A DNA stretch of 41,094 nucleotides from a virus: the IMG/VR virus record IMGVR_UViG_3300033144_004524, positions 7,490-48,583 of that record; one strand, written 5' to 3'. The translations under genes and the position numbers were made by a program. This document shows positions 28,866-37,358 of this stretch, piece after piece. The notes under the pieces are model-generated. The model searched no databases. It saw nothing but the letters and a program-made list of their open reading frames with translations, and was not told the origin of the DNA. Position 1 is the stretch's first letter, and every line of letters begins with the position of its first letter.

Positions 28866-31192
28866 GACATCCTCCGCAGTCCAAGAGTGGCCGTCTCAGC
28901 AATGACGTTCTCAATAGCCCACTTGCGGCTATCGCTACCGGTAATCCTCAAGACAAAAGATTGTCCGCCACCGGCAGGACTCACAGTAGCATTCAAGCCC
29001 TCGCTCCACGTCCCCGTATCCACCGATGAAGTAGACCCAGCCGCCGCCTCTGGCGTCAACCCCGTGTAAACATTCCATGTAACGTCGCCGCTGCCGGCGG
29101 CCATTAGCGCATTCATCGCCCGTAATGCACCGGTCAGCCCCTCGGGCGCTAACGGAATCGGACCAATGTCCACGTAGTTCGTGAATGCAGTGCCGCAATC
29201 ATCCTCCGCGAGGTCGGAGAACCGGCGAAGCTTTCCATCTCGCCCTCCAAGAATCGTACCGTAATCTTCAATGGGGATGGATTGTGCGTTGCAAGTCGAT
29301 GTCGGATCATGATCTGAAGCTAGGGATACTGGCCAAAATGTTTTTCCCGTCCAATCGAACCACCAGTGCAGCCGCGAGTTGGCTTCTTCCGCCGATAGGA
29401 AGATATGCACACCTCGCCCCTGCGCATCGTACTCAAGGTTGACGACAGTATCGTTGGGACTGATGTTGAGCAGTTCTTTCGGAAGCACATCTCGGGATAC
29501 TGAAATTGGATAATTCTCTCCACCTGGGGGAAGAATATACAGCCCGTCAAGGCTAAGGAAAATCACCTCCCCAGCGGGGCCAATACACCACGCCTCCGGG
29601 CCAACCACGCCAGCTACCCTGCTCAAGGAATCTAGACTGCCGCCAAACGCGGGATCTCCCCTCAGCCTCCATAGGCTATTGCGACAACCGAAAATCAAAT
29701 AGTCATCACTATGCGGAATCAGGGCCACTATTGCTTCACCTGGTACTCCGGCATCAGATGCAGTACCAGCCACGGCAGCCCGAGAATCTGTCTGTGAGTA
29801 ATCAAAATCAGTCTCCGTACCAACGCGGGCCATGTACCACGCATGCGGGGCAATCTCTGCACCGGCTAGGACCATCCTGTCCAGGTAGTGCGCCACGAGC
29901 GGACAGCCTGTCGGAACCTGGCCAGCAGTAGCCGTCCATATCGCGAGCGTGTCCGCCGCTGGATCGTAGACCTTCGGTGCTCGCTCAATGCGATACGCGC
30001 AAGTTCCGTCCCCTGGAGACGAAGCCAACGTCAACTCCCCGGCCGCAATGGAGGAAATCTTGTATGTCCCAGCAACCGTTGCACCTCCGACATTCGACAC
30101 AACAACGACATCATCATACGTGCTAATGCTCAAGGCCGACCAGTCGTCTACGCCGGCAGCATCAAGGTCCGCTCCGGATACTGTGCCATCAGTCCCGGTA
30201 ACGCGCAGGTCTCCATAGTCGGCAATGTAAAGCTTCTGCCCGCTCTGCGCCGCCGTGAGAAGTGTGTCATCGCGCAGCGACAAATCAGTGGTCGTCTGCG
30301 TCAATGTTCCGTAAGTCGTCTCCCGGAACACATTCCCGTCCGTGGAGGCAACGAGCAGGGACCGTAATGCTGGAACTGTTCCAGTGGAGTAATACTGAAC
30401 ACGAAACGTATTCGCTAAGTTCAGTCCTCCGTCAACCGAGCATTCCAGACCGAATCCAACCCGCAATCCCGCCTGCGAATCAACCGTCTCGCTTCCGATG
30501 TTTGTGCCTTGCCAGAAGACAGTCACGGTATCTGCTGACACAACAGCCGTCAGCCATCCCGGCTGCGGGGTAACTGTACCAGGTGTTAGCGCATACGAAG
30601 TCTCCGCGCTACCGGTGTACGTTTTGATTGTGCCAGTGTACGCGCCAGTGTTGCCAGTCATCACCAACTCAACTTCGACGCCTTCCGTCGAGTAGGCTGG
30701 CGTTGAATTGTCCATCCGGAGGTACAGTTGGTACTTTCCGTGCCATGCGTCCTCCCACGGGACCAGATACATTTCGACACTATACGATTGTGACGAATCA
30801 ATTGCCAGTGCGTCTCGCACAACGGCAGCATCGTCGACACTCGTATCGATGTACGCAAGAGCACTGGGCAATATCAGCGGCACATCGCTGGACCACGAAG
30901 CTTGTGCCCACACATCTCCAATAGCAGTGCCAACAAAGTTGTCGCTCCAAGCAGTGAAACCATCACCCTTGGCGATCACCATTGACGTTAGCAATCGAAC
31001 TGCGCCACCAGTATCCGTTATGTGGGAATACGTCAAACCCGGACGGCTGCCCCCCCTCTGTCTACGCTCAATGGTATCAAATGATCTCACATTGAGGCAA
31101 TCGAACGTAGAATATGGAGGCTGTTGGCGATAGGAGGAATGCTTATCCAGCCCCGCCAACGGGAAGACAACATCAAGTCGCCTGTGTTTCAT
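28862..31192 (-). CDS. Nozzle-like tail protein
   Basis: The product has about 776 residues from an ATG at 31192 (the frame is open 44 codons further upstream, but GGAGAAGG lies at workable spacing to this ATG, and the upstream part overlaps a terminator). The start reads LDVVFPLAGLDKHSSYRQQPP, then CLNVRSFDTIERRQRGGSRPG, a pattern typical of podovirus tail proteins that line the distal tube. Later segments show blade-like repeats: AWYMARVGTETDFDYS, LIFGCRNSLWRLRG, LDGLYILPPGG, in line with a beta-propeller or nozzle fold such as P22 gp10 and T7 gp12. It should sit between the adaptor and fibre. The fibre gene overlaps its stop. Confidence 0.65.
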   Translation of the reverse strand: MKHRRLDVVFPLAGLDKHSSYRQQPPYSTFDCLNVRSFDTIERRQRGGSRPGLTYSHITDTGGAVRLLTSMVIAKGDGFTAWSDNFVGTAIGDVWAQASWSSDVPLILPSALAYIDTSVDDAAVVRDALAIDSSQSYSVEMYLVPWEDAWHGKYQLYLRMDNSTPAYSTEGVEVELVMTGNTGAYTGTIKTYTGSAETSYALTPGTVTPQPGWLTAVVSADTVTVFWQGTNIGSETVDSQAGLRVGFGLECSVDGGLNLANTFRVQYYSTGTVPALRSLLVASTDGNVFRETTYGTLTQTTTDLSLRDDTLLTAAQSGQKLYIADYGDLRVTGTDGTVSGADLDAAGVDDWSALSISTYDDVVVVSNVGGATVAGTYKISSIAAGELTLASSPGDGTCAYRIERAPKVYDPAADTLAIWTATAGQVPTGCPLVAHYLDRMVLAGAEIAPHAWYMARVGTETDFDYSQTDSRAAVAGTASDAGVPGEAIVALIPHSDDYLIFGCRNSLWRLRGDPAFGGSLDSLSRVAGVVGPEAWCIGPAGEVIFLSLDGLYILPPGGENYPISVSRDVLPKELLNISPNDTVVNLEYDAQGRGVHIFLSAEEANSRLHWWFDWTGKTFWPVSLASDHDPTSTCNAQSIPIEDYGTILGGRDGKLRRFSDLAEDDCGTAFTNYVDIGPIPLAPEGLTGALRAMNALMAAGSGDVTWNVYTGLTPEAAAGSTSSVDTGTWSEGLNATVSPAGGGQSFVLRITGSDSRKWAIENVIAETATLGLRRMS

Positions 31193-31240
31193 TGCGTCAA
31201 ACCTTCTCCATATTCTCACTTGGGAATTCTGCACCAAATG

Positions 31241-31279
31241 AAAAAACCCTGCCGGGGCCAATCGGCAGATCCGGCAGGG
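31241..31279 (-). terminator. Intrinsic terminator before the nozzle-like gene
   Basis: On the - strand, CCCTGCCGG and CCGGCAGGG form a 9-base perfect stem (31271-31279 and 31247-31255) with a 15-base loop, followed by six T (31246-31241). It lies after the 122-residue gene and before the nozzle-like start at 31192. A strong textbook shape, it should cut most late transcription here. Confidence 0.8.
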
Positions 31280-31304
31280 AGCAAGTGTAATCAGATGCCG
31301 GGGC

Positions 31305-31673
31305 CTACTCGAAAAGTTCCTCAAGCCGCACGAGATCCTGAACCGTCAAAACGGCACTGTCACCAAGCGACTCAACAATATCGCTCAACATGACATCCGA
31401 TTTTCCAAGATCAGAATCCTGACTTAGAAATTCGCCAAATCTTCGTGCATATTCACCGAAATCCTCGGTTCCGGCTTCAATCCGTGCCTCAGTTCCAGGT
31501 TCAGTTTCCGTAATCTCATGGATGATTGCGACACGTCTCTTTTCGATTACGTCGCATTCGGCAGCAATGCGTTTCGCATACTTCAAAAGCCGGTATGCCA
31601 ATTTGGCTGGCAGTTCCTGCGTGGCCAACTTCTCAATAGCAGGAGATGCGTTCATCAAGGACGACAGCTTCAT
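31305..31673 (-). CDS. Small helical phage protein of conserved type
   Basis: The product has 122 residues from an ATG at 31673, chosen because GGGAGGGAG lies just upstream (an ATG 30 bases earlier is unlikely). MKLSSLMNASPAIEKLATQE, then LPAKLAYRLLKYAKRIAAECD, EFLSQDSDLG and LSDIVESLGDSAVL with a leucine-rich C-terminus match a widespread small phage family, whose role is not known to me; it often sits among tail genes and may be a tail or head-tail assembly factor. It is flanked by two terminators, so its expression level is set separately from its neighbours. Confidence 0.65.
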   Translation of the reverse strand: MKLSSLMNASPAIEKLATQELPAKLAYRLLKYAKRIAAECDVIEKRRVAIIHEITETEPGTEARIEAGTEDFGEYARRFGEFLSQDSDLGKSDVMLSDIVESLGDSAVLTVQDLVRLEELFE

Positions 31674-31701
31674 CTTCTCCCTCCCTTCGTTACACGGAAA
31701 C

Positions 31702-31742
31702 AAAAATAACTCGGCAGAGCGCCGATTGGGTGCGCTCTGCCG
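31702..31742 (-). terminator. Intrinsic terminator after the 474-residue surface protein gene
   Basis: On the - strand, CGGCAGAGCG (31742-31733) and CGCTCTGCCG (31721-31712) form a 10-base perfect stem with an 11-base loop, followed by AGTTATTTTTG. It lies 14 bases after the stop codon at 31756. The T-rich tail is interrupted by A but still typical. Confidence 0.75.
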
Positions 31743-31755
31743 GGCAACTAAAAAC

Positions 31756-33180
31756 CTACGCCTCGCCAGTTACGCTGCTGGCGTCGAATAAAGCGATGTA
31801 GTACGTGGTTCCGCCAACATCGACCTTCATCAGCGCATCGTAACCAACGGTGCCTTCGGAGCCAGTATCGCCGGCAACACCGTTAACGATCTCGACACCG
31901 TTATCAACACCAGATCCGGAGTGAGTCACACCAAGAACGTAATCCCACTCGCCCGTTGATGTATTGGTTACAGCATAAGCTACAGACGATCCAGATGCGA
32001 GACCCGCACCGTTGAAAATAGCAGAAAATCCAGCAATCGGAGTGGTGGCAGTGATCGCAGCGCCTCCGCCAAGCCGACCTTCCACGCACGCCGTCCCGTA
32101 GCGATAGGCGGGAGTGCTGACCACGCCGGTCGTGTGACCCTCGAAAGTCCCGATGACGCCGGCATGTAAGTGCCCGAGCGTGGCGGACCGAACCACCATC
32201 TGCCCCATGACACCATAGGTCTCCTGCGCAACGGTCGCGTCTCCCGCGTTACAGACGTGCCGAGCGCGAAGCACCTTGGCGGAATACGCAGAGGTAAGGT
32301 CGCCGGTCGTGGAGCCGTGCATCTCAACAGTCGAAAGCTGCCCATCGGAATAAACATTCTGGGCCGTGCTGAACAACACCGCGCTTGTCGTTGCGGCGCT
32401 CCCCGCGAACTGGCCTACCTGTATACCCTTGACAACATCGGGGCCGACAAGCAGGATACCAACAGGCCACTTCGACGTGCCGCCAGACTTATTGACGATC
32501 ACAGCGGCCATGTCGCCAGTGACAGTGTACGTGCGAGTCGAGTTGAGCGTAAGCTCAAGTCCGGCATAGTACGAACTTGCCGCAACGGTCGTGGTGCCAG
32601 ACGCGCCTTCCTCGATCGCTGCCCGCAAACAAGCAACGTGTCCGGTGAGGGTCCGCGCCCCGGTTCCGGCAAGCTCTAGGTAGCCTTGCACGGGAGCGAC
32701 AACGGCGTTAACGCCAGTAACGTCAATTCCGTCTTTCGCCTTGATTTGCCCTCGCATCGCATTCAACGTCGGAGTTGCCTGGTCTTTCGTCAGCAAAACC
32801 CTGGACAGGACGGCCCGAATATCGCCAGTCATGGCGGCTCCGCCGTCATCGAACAGGAAGCTAACCGGACGAGTGGCGGCAGAGCTGAGAACGGCACCGC
32901 TCCCGGCAGCGTTGGTATATTCGCCAAGCGAAATGGAACCAGTCAACGGAAGCGCAATGTCATCCCCGACTATGGGTGCATTGAAATCACACGAGGTAAC
33001 GCTACCCTCGTTCACGTACAGCGCAGTCTCGTCACCACCATCGGTGTGATGGAAAATGCAACCAACCTGGTAGCCGTCCGTTCCATCAGTCGGAACAGTT
33101 GCGCCGCTGGAGAAAAGCAACCCCCGATCCGCAAGGACGGGCTGTTGCATCCTGAGAAGAGAAGCGATTCTGGAAATCAT
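31756..33180 (-). CDS. Beta-rich virion surface protein
   Basis: The product has 474 residues, rich in Gly, Ala, Ser, Thr and Val, with regular strand-turn repetition (VGDDIALPLTGSISLGEYTN; YLELAGTGARTLTGHVACLR; YYAGLELTLNSTRTYTVTGD) and no Cys pairs or catalytic motif. It looks like a repetitive beta structure such as a head fibre, tail-side spike or large capsid decoration, perhaps trimeric. MISRIASLLRMQQPVL at its start could be the attachment part. I do not recognise the family. It follows the small 95-residue protein across a terminator, and has its own terminator after the stop. Confidence 0.6.
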   Translation of the reverse strand: MISRIASLLRMQQPVLADRGLLFSSGATVPTDGTDGYQVGCIFHHTDGGDETALYVNEGSVTSCDFNAPIVGDDIALPLTGSISLGEYTNAAGSGAVLSSAATRPVSFLFDDGGAAMTGDIRAVLSRVLLTKDQATPTLNAMRGQIKAKDGIDVTGVNAVVAPVQGYLELAGTGARTLTGHVACLRAAIEEGASGTTTVAASSYYAGLELTLNSTRTYTVTGDMAAVIVNKSGGTSKWPVGILLVGPDVVKGIQVGQFAGSAATTSAVLFSTAQNVYSDGQLSTVEMHGSTTGDLTSAYSAKVLRARHVCNAGDATVAQETYGVMGQMVVRSATLGHLHAGVIGTFEGHTTGVVSTPAYRYGTACVEGRLGGGAAITATTPIAGFSAIFNGAGLASGSSVAYAVTNTSTGEWDYVLGVTHSGSGVDNGVEIVNGVAGDTGSEGTVGYDALMKVDVGGTTYYIALFDASSVTGEA

Positions 33181-33202
33181 CGAAGTATCCTTTGCGAAAC
33201 GA

Positions 33203-33232
33203 GGAAAAGAAAAGCCCGTGCTTGAGCCGGGC
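33203..33232 (-). terminator. Intrinsic terminator after the 95-residue gene
   Basis: On the - strand, GCCCG (33232-33228) pairs with CGGGC (33218-33214), a 5-base GC stem with a 9-base loop, followed by TTTTCTTTTCC (33213-33203). The T tract is strong, the stem short. It fills the 60-base gap before the 474-residue gene. Confidence 0.65.
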
Positions 33233-33240
33233 CAGTTGAT

Positions 33241-33528
33241 TTATGAAGCAACCTGCGGGCCGGGGAGGTACGCAACACTGCCATCCTGGTAAACACCGCT
33301 CGCCCCATTACCGATAGCATATACAGCCTCTGTCGCGAGAGGGCCATGCACCGACACCGAGTCACCGGCATTGATGAGTTTGATTCCTTCCCCGGCGACG
33401 GCGGCCTCGCCAAATGCTAGATTTGCAGCGGTTGCGTTGATAAGCTGAACCGTCAGGTGGTCACGATATTCGTCCGCTGCAACGATAATAGCGCTCGCAG
33501 AAGTTCCAGTCCACACACCCTTTGACAT
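33241..33528 (-). CDS. Small virion-type beta protein
   Basis: The product has 95 residues. Short strands alternate with Gly/Ala turns (GTSASAIIVAADEYRDHLTVQL, split by a Gly region, then SVSVHGPLATEAVYAIG), with no charge cluster or Cys. Its size and position right after the head-tail adaptor suggest a head completion or minor surface protein. It could also be a small head-fibre or decoration unit. The family is not recognised. A terminator follows directly. Confidence 0.5.
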   Translation of the reverse strand: MSKGVWTGTSASAIIVAADEYRDHLTVQLINATAANLAFGEAAVAGEGIKLINAGDSVSVHGPLATEAVYAIGNGASGVYQDGSVAYLPGPQVAS

Positions 33529-33540
33529 AGTTGTGTTCCC

Positions 33541-34332
33541 TTATATTTGATCGCCGCCGTAAGTGATCGAGTAAGCGCCGCCGTACCGTTCGTTACCCCT
33601 TCGGAAAACCTCACGCCCCAACTCCGCCGGTGCGCCCATGCTACCGTAACTGGATGGCCGATTCTTGAGGTCTCTTGCAATCATGTCAGCCAAGAACTGA
33701 CCGAACTTTCGATTATGCAACCCCTCGGAATCCCCCCGACGCTCCTCAGCGGCAGCAAGACAAGACTCCTTGTGGAGTTCGCTCATCTTCATTCCGCCCA
33801 GGGGATACGGACATGAATCGCTCAGCTCGCCCTGGAAGGCATCATACGTATAGTACAATGTGAAGGAGGTGTCAAACTCCGGATAAAACAGGACTTCCTG
33901 TCGCTGCCCGCCAGCCCCAGTGCTTGCCTTCCATCGCACCGCAAACCAATAGGCGTCCCCATTTGTATCGCTGGCGGATCGTGCTTCAACAATCACAGAG
34001 GTCGGAACCTCCCGAATCATCGCCTTATGCACATCGGGAGCATAGTGGAAACCTCCCACAACCGAACCGAGGTCGTCCGGGAGATCGTAATCCCCGTCAT
34101 CCGCGACGACAGCAAGCGTAGTGGTCGGCTGAAGAAATGACCACTTATGCCCAGCAGCGCCCTGGATAACCGACGGAGGATACATGACGCGCCGATACCC
34201 AGACTGAACAATGTCTTCAATCTCGGTTATCTGCGCCGCAGACCAATTGCCGATCGTCGACCCATAGCCGAGAAAGAACCCAACAGATTGCTTCAGGTCA
34301 GCCCAGCCAAGCGTTAACGAGCTTTCGGCCAT
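33541..34332 (-). CDS. Head-tail adaptor (connector) protein
   Basis: The product has 263 residues. The N-terminus LGWADLKQSVGFFLGYGSTI, then ITEIEDIVQSGYRRVMYPP is the helix pair of adaptor proteins that ring the portal in short-tailed phages, and the middle has WSFLQPTTTLAVVADDGDYDLP and a strand-rich core. HKESCLAAAEERRGD, then HNRKFGQFLADMIARDLKNR closes with a helix arm. The family is usually encoded after the capsid genes, as here. It joins the portal to the nozzle. It lies just after the double hairpin and is the first gene beyond the capsid block. Confidence 0.75.
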   Translation of the reverse strand: MAESSLTLGWADLKQSVGFFLGYGSTIGNWSAAQITEIEDIVQSGYRRVMYPPSVIQGAAGHKWSFLQPTTTLAVVADDGDYDLPDDLGSVVGGFHYAPDVHKAMIREVPTSVIVEARSASDTNGDAYWFAVRWKASTGAGGQRQEVLFYPEFDTSFTLYYTYDAFQGELSDSCPYPLGGMKMSELHKESCLAAAEERRGDSEGLHNRKFGQFLADMIARDLKNRPSSYGSMGAPAELGREVFRRGNERYGGAYSITYGGDQI

Positions 34333-34345
34333 TGTGCGACTTTCG

Positions 34346-34386
34346 TATAAAAGGCCCCGACTGGGAAGAGAGAACCAGTCGGGGCC
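34346..34386 (-). terminator. Strong intrinsic terminator after the decoration gene
   Basis: GGCCCCGACTGG (34386-34375 read on the - strand) pairs perfectly with CCAGTCGGGGCC (34364-34353), a 12-base stem with a 10-base loop, followed by TTTT (34352-34349) and TAT. The best terminator in the window. It follows a second hairpin and would sharply limit transcripts passing from capsid to connector genes. Confidence 0.85.
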
Positions 34387-34391
34387 ATGAT

Positions 34392-34425
34392 TCGCGCGAC
34401 TTGTGATCCGTTTTCAGTCGCGCGA
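34392..34425 (-). terminator. First of two tandem hairpins after the decoration gene
   Basis: TCGCGCGACT (34425-34416 when read on the - strand) and AGTCGCGCGA (34401-34392) form a 10-base perfect stem with a 14-base loop, ending 5 bases before the next stem starts. It has no T tract, so it may protect the capsid mRNA 3' end from exonucleases or assist the terminator that follows. Confidence 0.6.
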
Positions 34426-34430
34426 GATGA

Positions 34431-35249
34431 TTACCCAATCACGGAGCCGAGGACACCGGTGCAGTACCAATGCCCACCTGCGTCATTGCCAAACCACGCA
34501 AGATCGATTTCCTCGTTATCCGCGTCCATGGTAATGGTGGCGAGTGTGCCAGTCGGGTCGGCATCGCCCAAGCCTTTGAGCCCGCTGGTAACGGTGACGA
34601 CGATATCGCTAGTCGTCATCGTAGCAGCGCACTTGAACATCTTCTTCTGGCCAGGAATCGTACTGTCGGCCAGCGTGGACGTCGCATTCGCCGCGAGTGT
34701 AACTGCCGTAGGGAATACAGTCACGCCGCCAACCATGAAGGTATGTGCGCCGCCGGCCGGGTCCAGCGTCGGAACCTCCAGCAAGCCAGACGGGGGGCCG
34801 GTCTGCAAGAGAGCGAATACCTTGCCGGCAGTCGAAGAACGGGCGACCGTCTGGAGAGGAACCGCCGAGCCTTCGCCCTCGAATCCGACGTACCGGAAAT
34901 ACCCGGCATACGTACCACCAGCCTCGCAGGTCAAGATGCCGCTACCAAGCGTGGCGTCCACCTTGGCGAGGATGTTGCACGCAGACCCGGGAAGATTGAT
35001 CTCGATGAACTGCCCGGTGGAAGAAGCGGCATAAGACCGCGCCGCAACGCCTGCGAAATATCGAGCGTTGGTAATACTGGGAAGCTCGACAAAATTCATA
35101 CGTTTGGCGTCGACGGCAGAGGCAGTGCCACGATCGTAATCATAGCAAAGCCCCTGGCCTTCACTGAGGGCGGTGGTGCCAGTGAACCACACCCACTTCG
35201 AGAACACCGGGAAAGCGGAAACCGGCGCGTTAAGAGCATGTGAAACCAT
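34431..35249 (-). CDS. Probable capsid decoration protein
   Basis: The product has 272 residues. Gly, Ala, Ser and Thr-rich beta pattern: VPQGQ-like turns, YFAGVAARSYAASSTGQFIEI, CNILAKVDATLGSGILTC, and TMDADNEEIDLAWFGNDAG, the last close to a Trp-containing end. No catalytic motif. It directly follows the capsid gene and precedes a strong double terminator, the location of an abundant decoration or cementing protein. It may instead be a minor head protein. A cysteine pair (C-N-I-L...L-T-C) could be buried or disulphide-linked. Confidence 0.55.
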   Translation of the reverse strand: MVSHALNAPVSAFPVFSKWVWFTGTTALSEGQGLCYDYDRGTASAVDAKRMNFVELPSITNARYFAGVAARSYAASSTGQFIEINLPGSACNILAKVDATLGSGILTCEAGGTYAGYFRYVGFEGEGSAVPLQTVARSSTAGKVFALLQTGPPSGLLEVPTLDPAGGAHTFMVGGVTVFPTAVTLAANATSTLADSTIPGQKKMFKCAATMTTSDIVVTVTSGLKGLGDADPTGTLATITMDADNEEIDLAWFGNDAGGHWYCTGVLGSVIG

Positions 35250-35296
35250 ATCTAGAAACCTTTATGAGAGAGTTTTTTATCCAGTCAAAGGACAGC

Positions 35297-36331
35297 TCAC
35301 GCAGTTGCGAGGACGGCCTGCTTCCTGAGATCCGTGCAGATCATATTGCACGAAAGGTCGTTGTCCACACGGCGAACCGTGTGCTTATTCGGCACCATGT
35401 ACGGAGCCGTCAAGTTGTTCTCCCAGCCGGCGAGAACGCCAACAGCGAGCACCTTCCAATCGAGCATGTAGACAGGATTCTGGGTGTCGTCGTCGAGCTT
35501 GGGGGCATAAGTGACCGGAGTCATCTTGAACATGGTTCGCCCGCCCTTGGAGTCCAGATCCTCACCAAGGTTCATGTTCTGATTTTCAAGCAGCTCCTCC
35601 ATGAGACCGAGGACAGCATCGTTAGTGTAGATGCCGTTCCTCATCGGCCCAACATCAGGCGTGGCATGGGATACGACAGACCGGAACTGAATCTTCCGAT
35701 GCGCCTTTCTCATGCGGCGGATCAAGTCCTCCTTAGAGACGGCAACGTATTGGCTCGTCCAGTTCGCCCATCGTTCGTAAGTCCCCGTCGAAAGACCGGC
35801 CCGGCCATCCGTGAACCCCGAGGGATTTCCACCATTGAAACCCTCGGACGCATTCTTGACGATCCAGTACGCAATACCGAACGGGGTCTTAGCATCCGCG
35901 GAGTCATCCGGCTTGCTCCAGAGGATTGTTTCCAGATACTCAAAAAGGCTGACCATCATGGCCACATAGCGAGTCTTCACTAAATCGACGATCGCTTTCC
36001 CGCCACGCTGGAAAGACGGTTCCCGCTGATCGTAGATATAGTGCGCGTTCACATGACGCACGTCCACTTCGCCCTGAACCATCGTATCAGCCAGGGCCGT
36101 GCCGTCAGTTTCATACAACCCAACAGCACGAGCGGAATGATTGTGGTCAGTCTGCGCCTGGAATTGCCACGGATGGCCGCCCTCGAACTTCTTCTGCCGG
36201 CCCTTCCACATCTCACGAACGGCAACGTGATCCGTGAGATCGGTCTGCAAGTCCACGAAAGCGCCCTTCTTGACCAGGTTTTCCTGGGTCAGGAGGACAG
36301 CATCATCAATCTGGGAAAAGGTCAAACTCAT
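35297..36331 (-). CDS. Major capsid protein
   Basis: The product has 344 residues. It builds the head. Features fit an HK97-fold capsid protein without an N-terminal protease-cleaved extension: an N-arm (SLTFSQIDDAVLLTQENLVK), an aromatic-rich strand (HPWQFQAQTDHNHSARAVGL), a central long helix region (VDLVKTRYVAMMVSLFEYLE) and an A-domain-like C-terminal part (YMLDWKVLAVGVLAGWENNL) ending MVPNKHTVRRVDNDLSCNMI. It sits between the scaffold and decoration genes, the standard order. AAAGGA lies upstream of the ATG. The family cannot be refined without structural comparison. Confidence 0.8.
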   Translation of the reverse strand: MSLTFSQIDDAVLLTQENLVKKGAFVDLQTDLTDHVAVREMWKGRQKKFEGGHPWQFQAQTDHNHSARAVGLYETDGTALADTMVQGEVDVRHVNAHYIYDQREPSFQRGGKAIVDLVKTRYVAMMVSLFEYLETILWSKPDDSADAKTPFGIAYWIVKNASEGFNGGNPSGFTDGRAGLSTGTYERWANWTSQYVAVSKEDLIRRMRKAHRKIQFRSVVSHATPDVGPMRNGIYTNDAVLGLMEELLENQNMNLGEDLDSKGGRTMFKMTPVTYAPKLDDDTQNPVYMLDWKVLAVGVLAGWENNLTAPYMVPNKHTVRRVDNDLSCNMICTDLRKQAVLATA

Positions 36332-36363
36332 AGGTATTTTCCTTTACGCAATCTCCGTTGGAT

Positions 36364-37347
36364 CTATTTCGCAAAGTACGTTTCTTCAACGAGCTTTGCT
36401 ACAGCATCCTCCGGATCTGTGTCTGGTTCACTTTCTTTTTCGCGAGACGATCGCCCCTTGTGCAAGTGCTGCTTGCTAAGGTTGCGCAAGTCGCGCTGTA
36501 CGGCTGCTTCTTTCTGCTTCGCAATTTGATCGCCGAGCACGATCGAGACTGCGGTACTGAAAACTTCCTCACGCGGCGGGGGCACCTTGCCCACGGCGCC
36601 ATGGCCGGCAAGCATCACGGCCATCTGCTCCGCAACGGCATCACGCACCGCAAGCTGCGGACTTCCCTGCTGAAGGGATCGATAACTTCCTTCACCAAGG
36701 GTACTGTGAAAATCTTCACCCAAGCCGGTGACCTGCGCATCGAACCAGGATTCGATCTCCTGCGCGACAGCAGCCTGGTTAGCGTTCGTAACCCCATCCT
36801 GTCCGGATCGCAACGACTTAATTTCATCACGCTGCGACCTAATTTGGTCAGCAAGGGTCCCAAGCAACTTGATTGTATCTGGATCGAATTCCTCGGGATC
36901 GAGACCGTTAAACACGTCCAGCGGGTCATCCTCTGAAGTCTCGTCAACCTTTTGTGTTTCCCTTTTCGCCGCCTCCAGCTCATTGGTGGCCTGCTCCAGC
37001 CGGCCGCAGACCAATGACAGGGCTTGCTCGCTCGGGAAGGCTTGCGCCTCATCTAAACTTAGCCCCGCGCGAACGGCGCGCGTAAGGCTCTCATTCGTAA
37101 GTCCAGCCTTGCCCGCATCTTCTTCTCGCTCCCCGTCTTGGGCCCCATCAACCGGCACATCGCCCTCAGTAACTTCTTCCGCTCCTTCTTTGACTGGTGC
37201 TGCTTCATCGACGGGCTCGGCGACCTGCTTGGCATTCCCTTCGTCCTCCACTTCGGGAATGGAATCTTCGACATCTACGCCGTCAGTATCGGCAGTATCC
37301 AGAATTGCAGCGTTGATCTCGGCAGCCAATGTCTCTTCAATCGACAT
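36364..37347 (-). CDS. Capsid scaffolding protein
   Basis: The product has 327 residues and is very acidic in the first third (VEDSIPEVEDEGNAKQVAEP; EEVTEGDVPVDGAQDGERE). The middle holds a coiled coil (GRLEQATNELEAAKRETQK; ADQIRSQRDEIKSLRSGQ) and the end is basic (RDLRNLSKQHLHKGRSSREK) before a short acidic tail. That acidic, coiled, basic-tail layout with an 'E-x-E' N-terminus is typical of phage scaffolds, which bind the capsid protein by the basic end and are lost during maturation. It lies right before the capsid gene, as in most podoviruses. Confidence 0.75.
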   Translation of the reverse strand: MSIEETLAAEINAAILDTADTDGVDVEDSIPEVEDEGNAKQVAEPVDEAAPVKEGAEEVTEGDVPVDGAQDGEREEDAGKAGLTNESLTRAVRAGLSLDEAQAFPSEQALSLVCGRLEQATNELEAAKRETQKVDETSEDDPLDVFNGLDPEEFDPDTIKLLGTLADQIRSQRDEIKSLRSGQDGVTNANQAAVAQEIESWFDAQVTGLGEDFHSTLGEGSYRSLQQGSPQLAVRDAVAEQMAVMLAGHGAVGKVPPPREEVFSTAVSIVLGDQIAKQKEAAVQRDLRNLSKQHLHKGRSSREKESEPDTDPEDAVAKLVEETYFAK

Positions 37348-37358
37348 TTTCTCTTCCT

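Noticed and set aside
35250-35296. TTGACT and A-rich stretch before the decoration gene as a promoter or terminator
   Set aside because: The -10 candidate (TAAAGG or ATAAAG) is poor, and there is no good stem.
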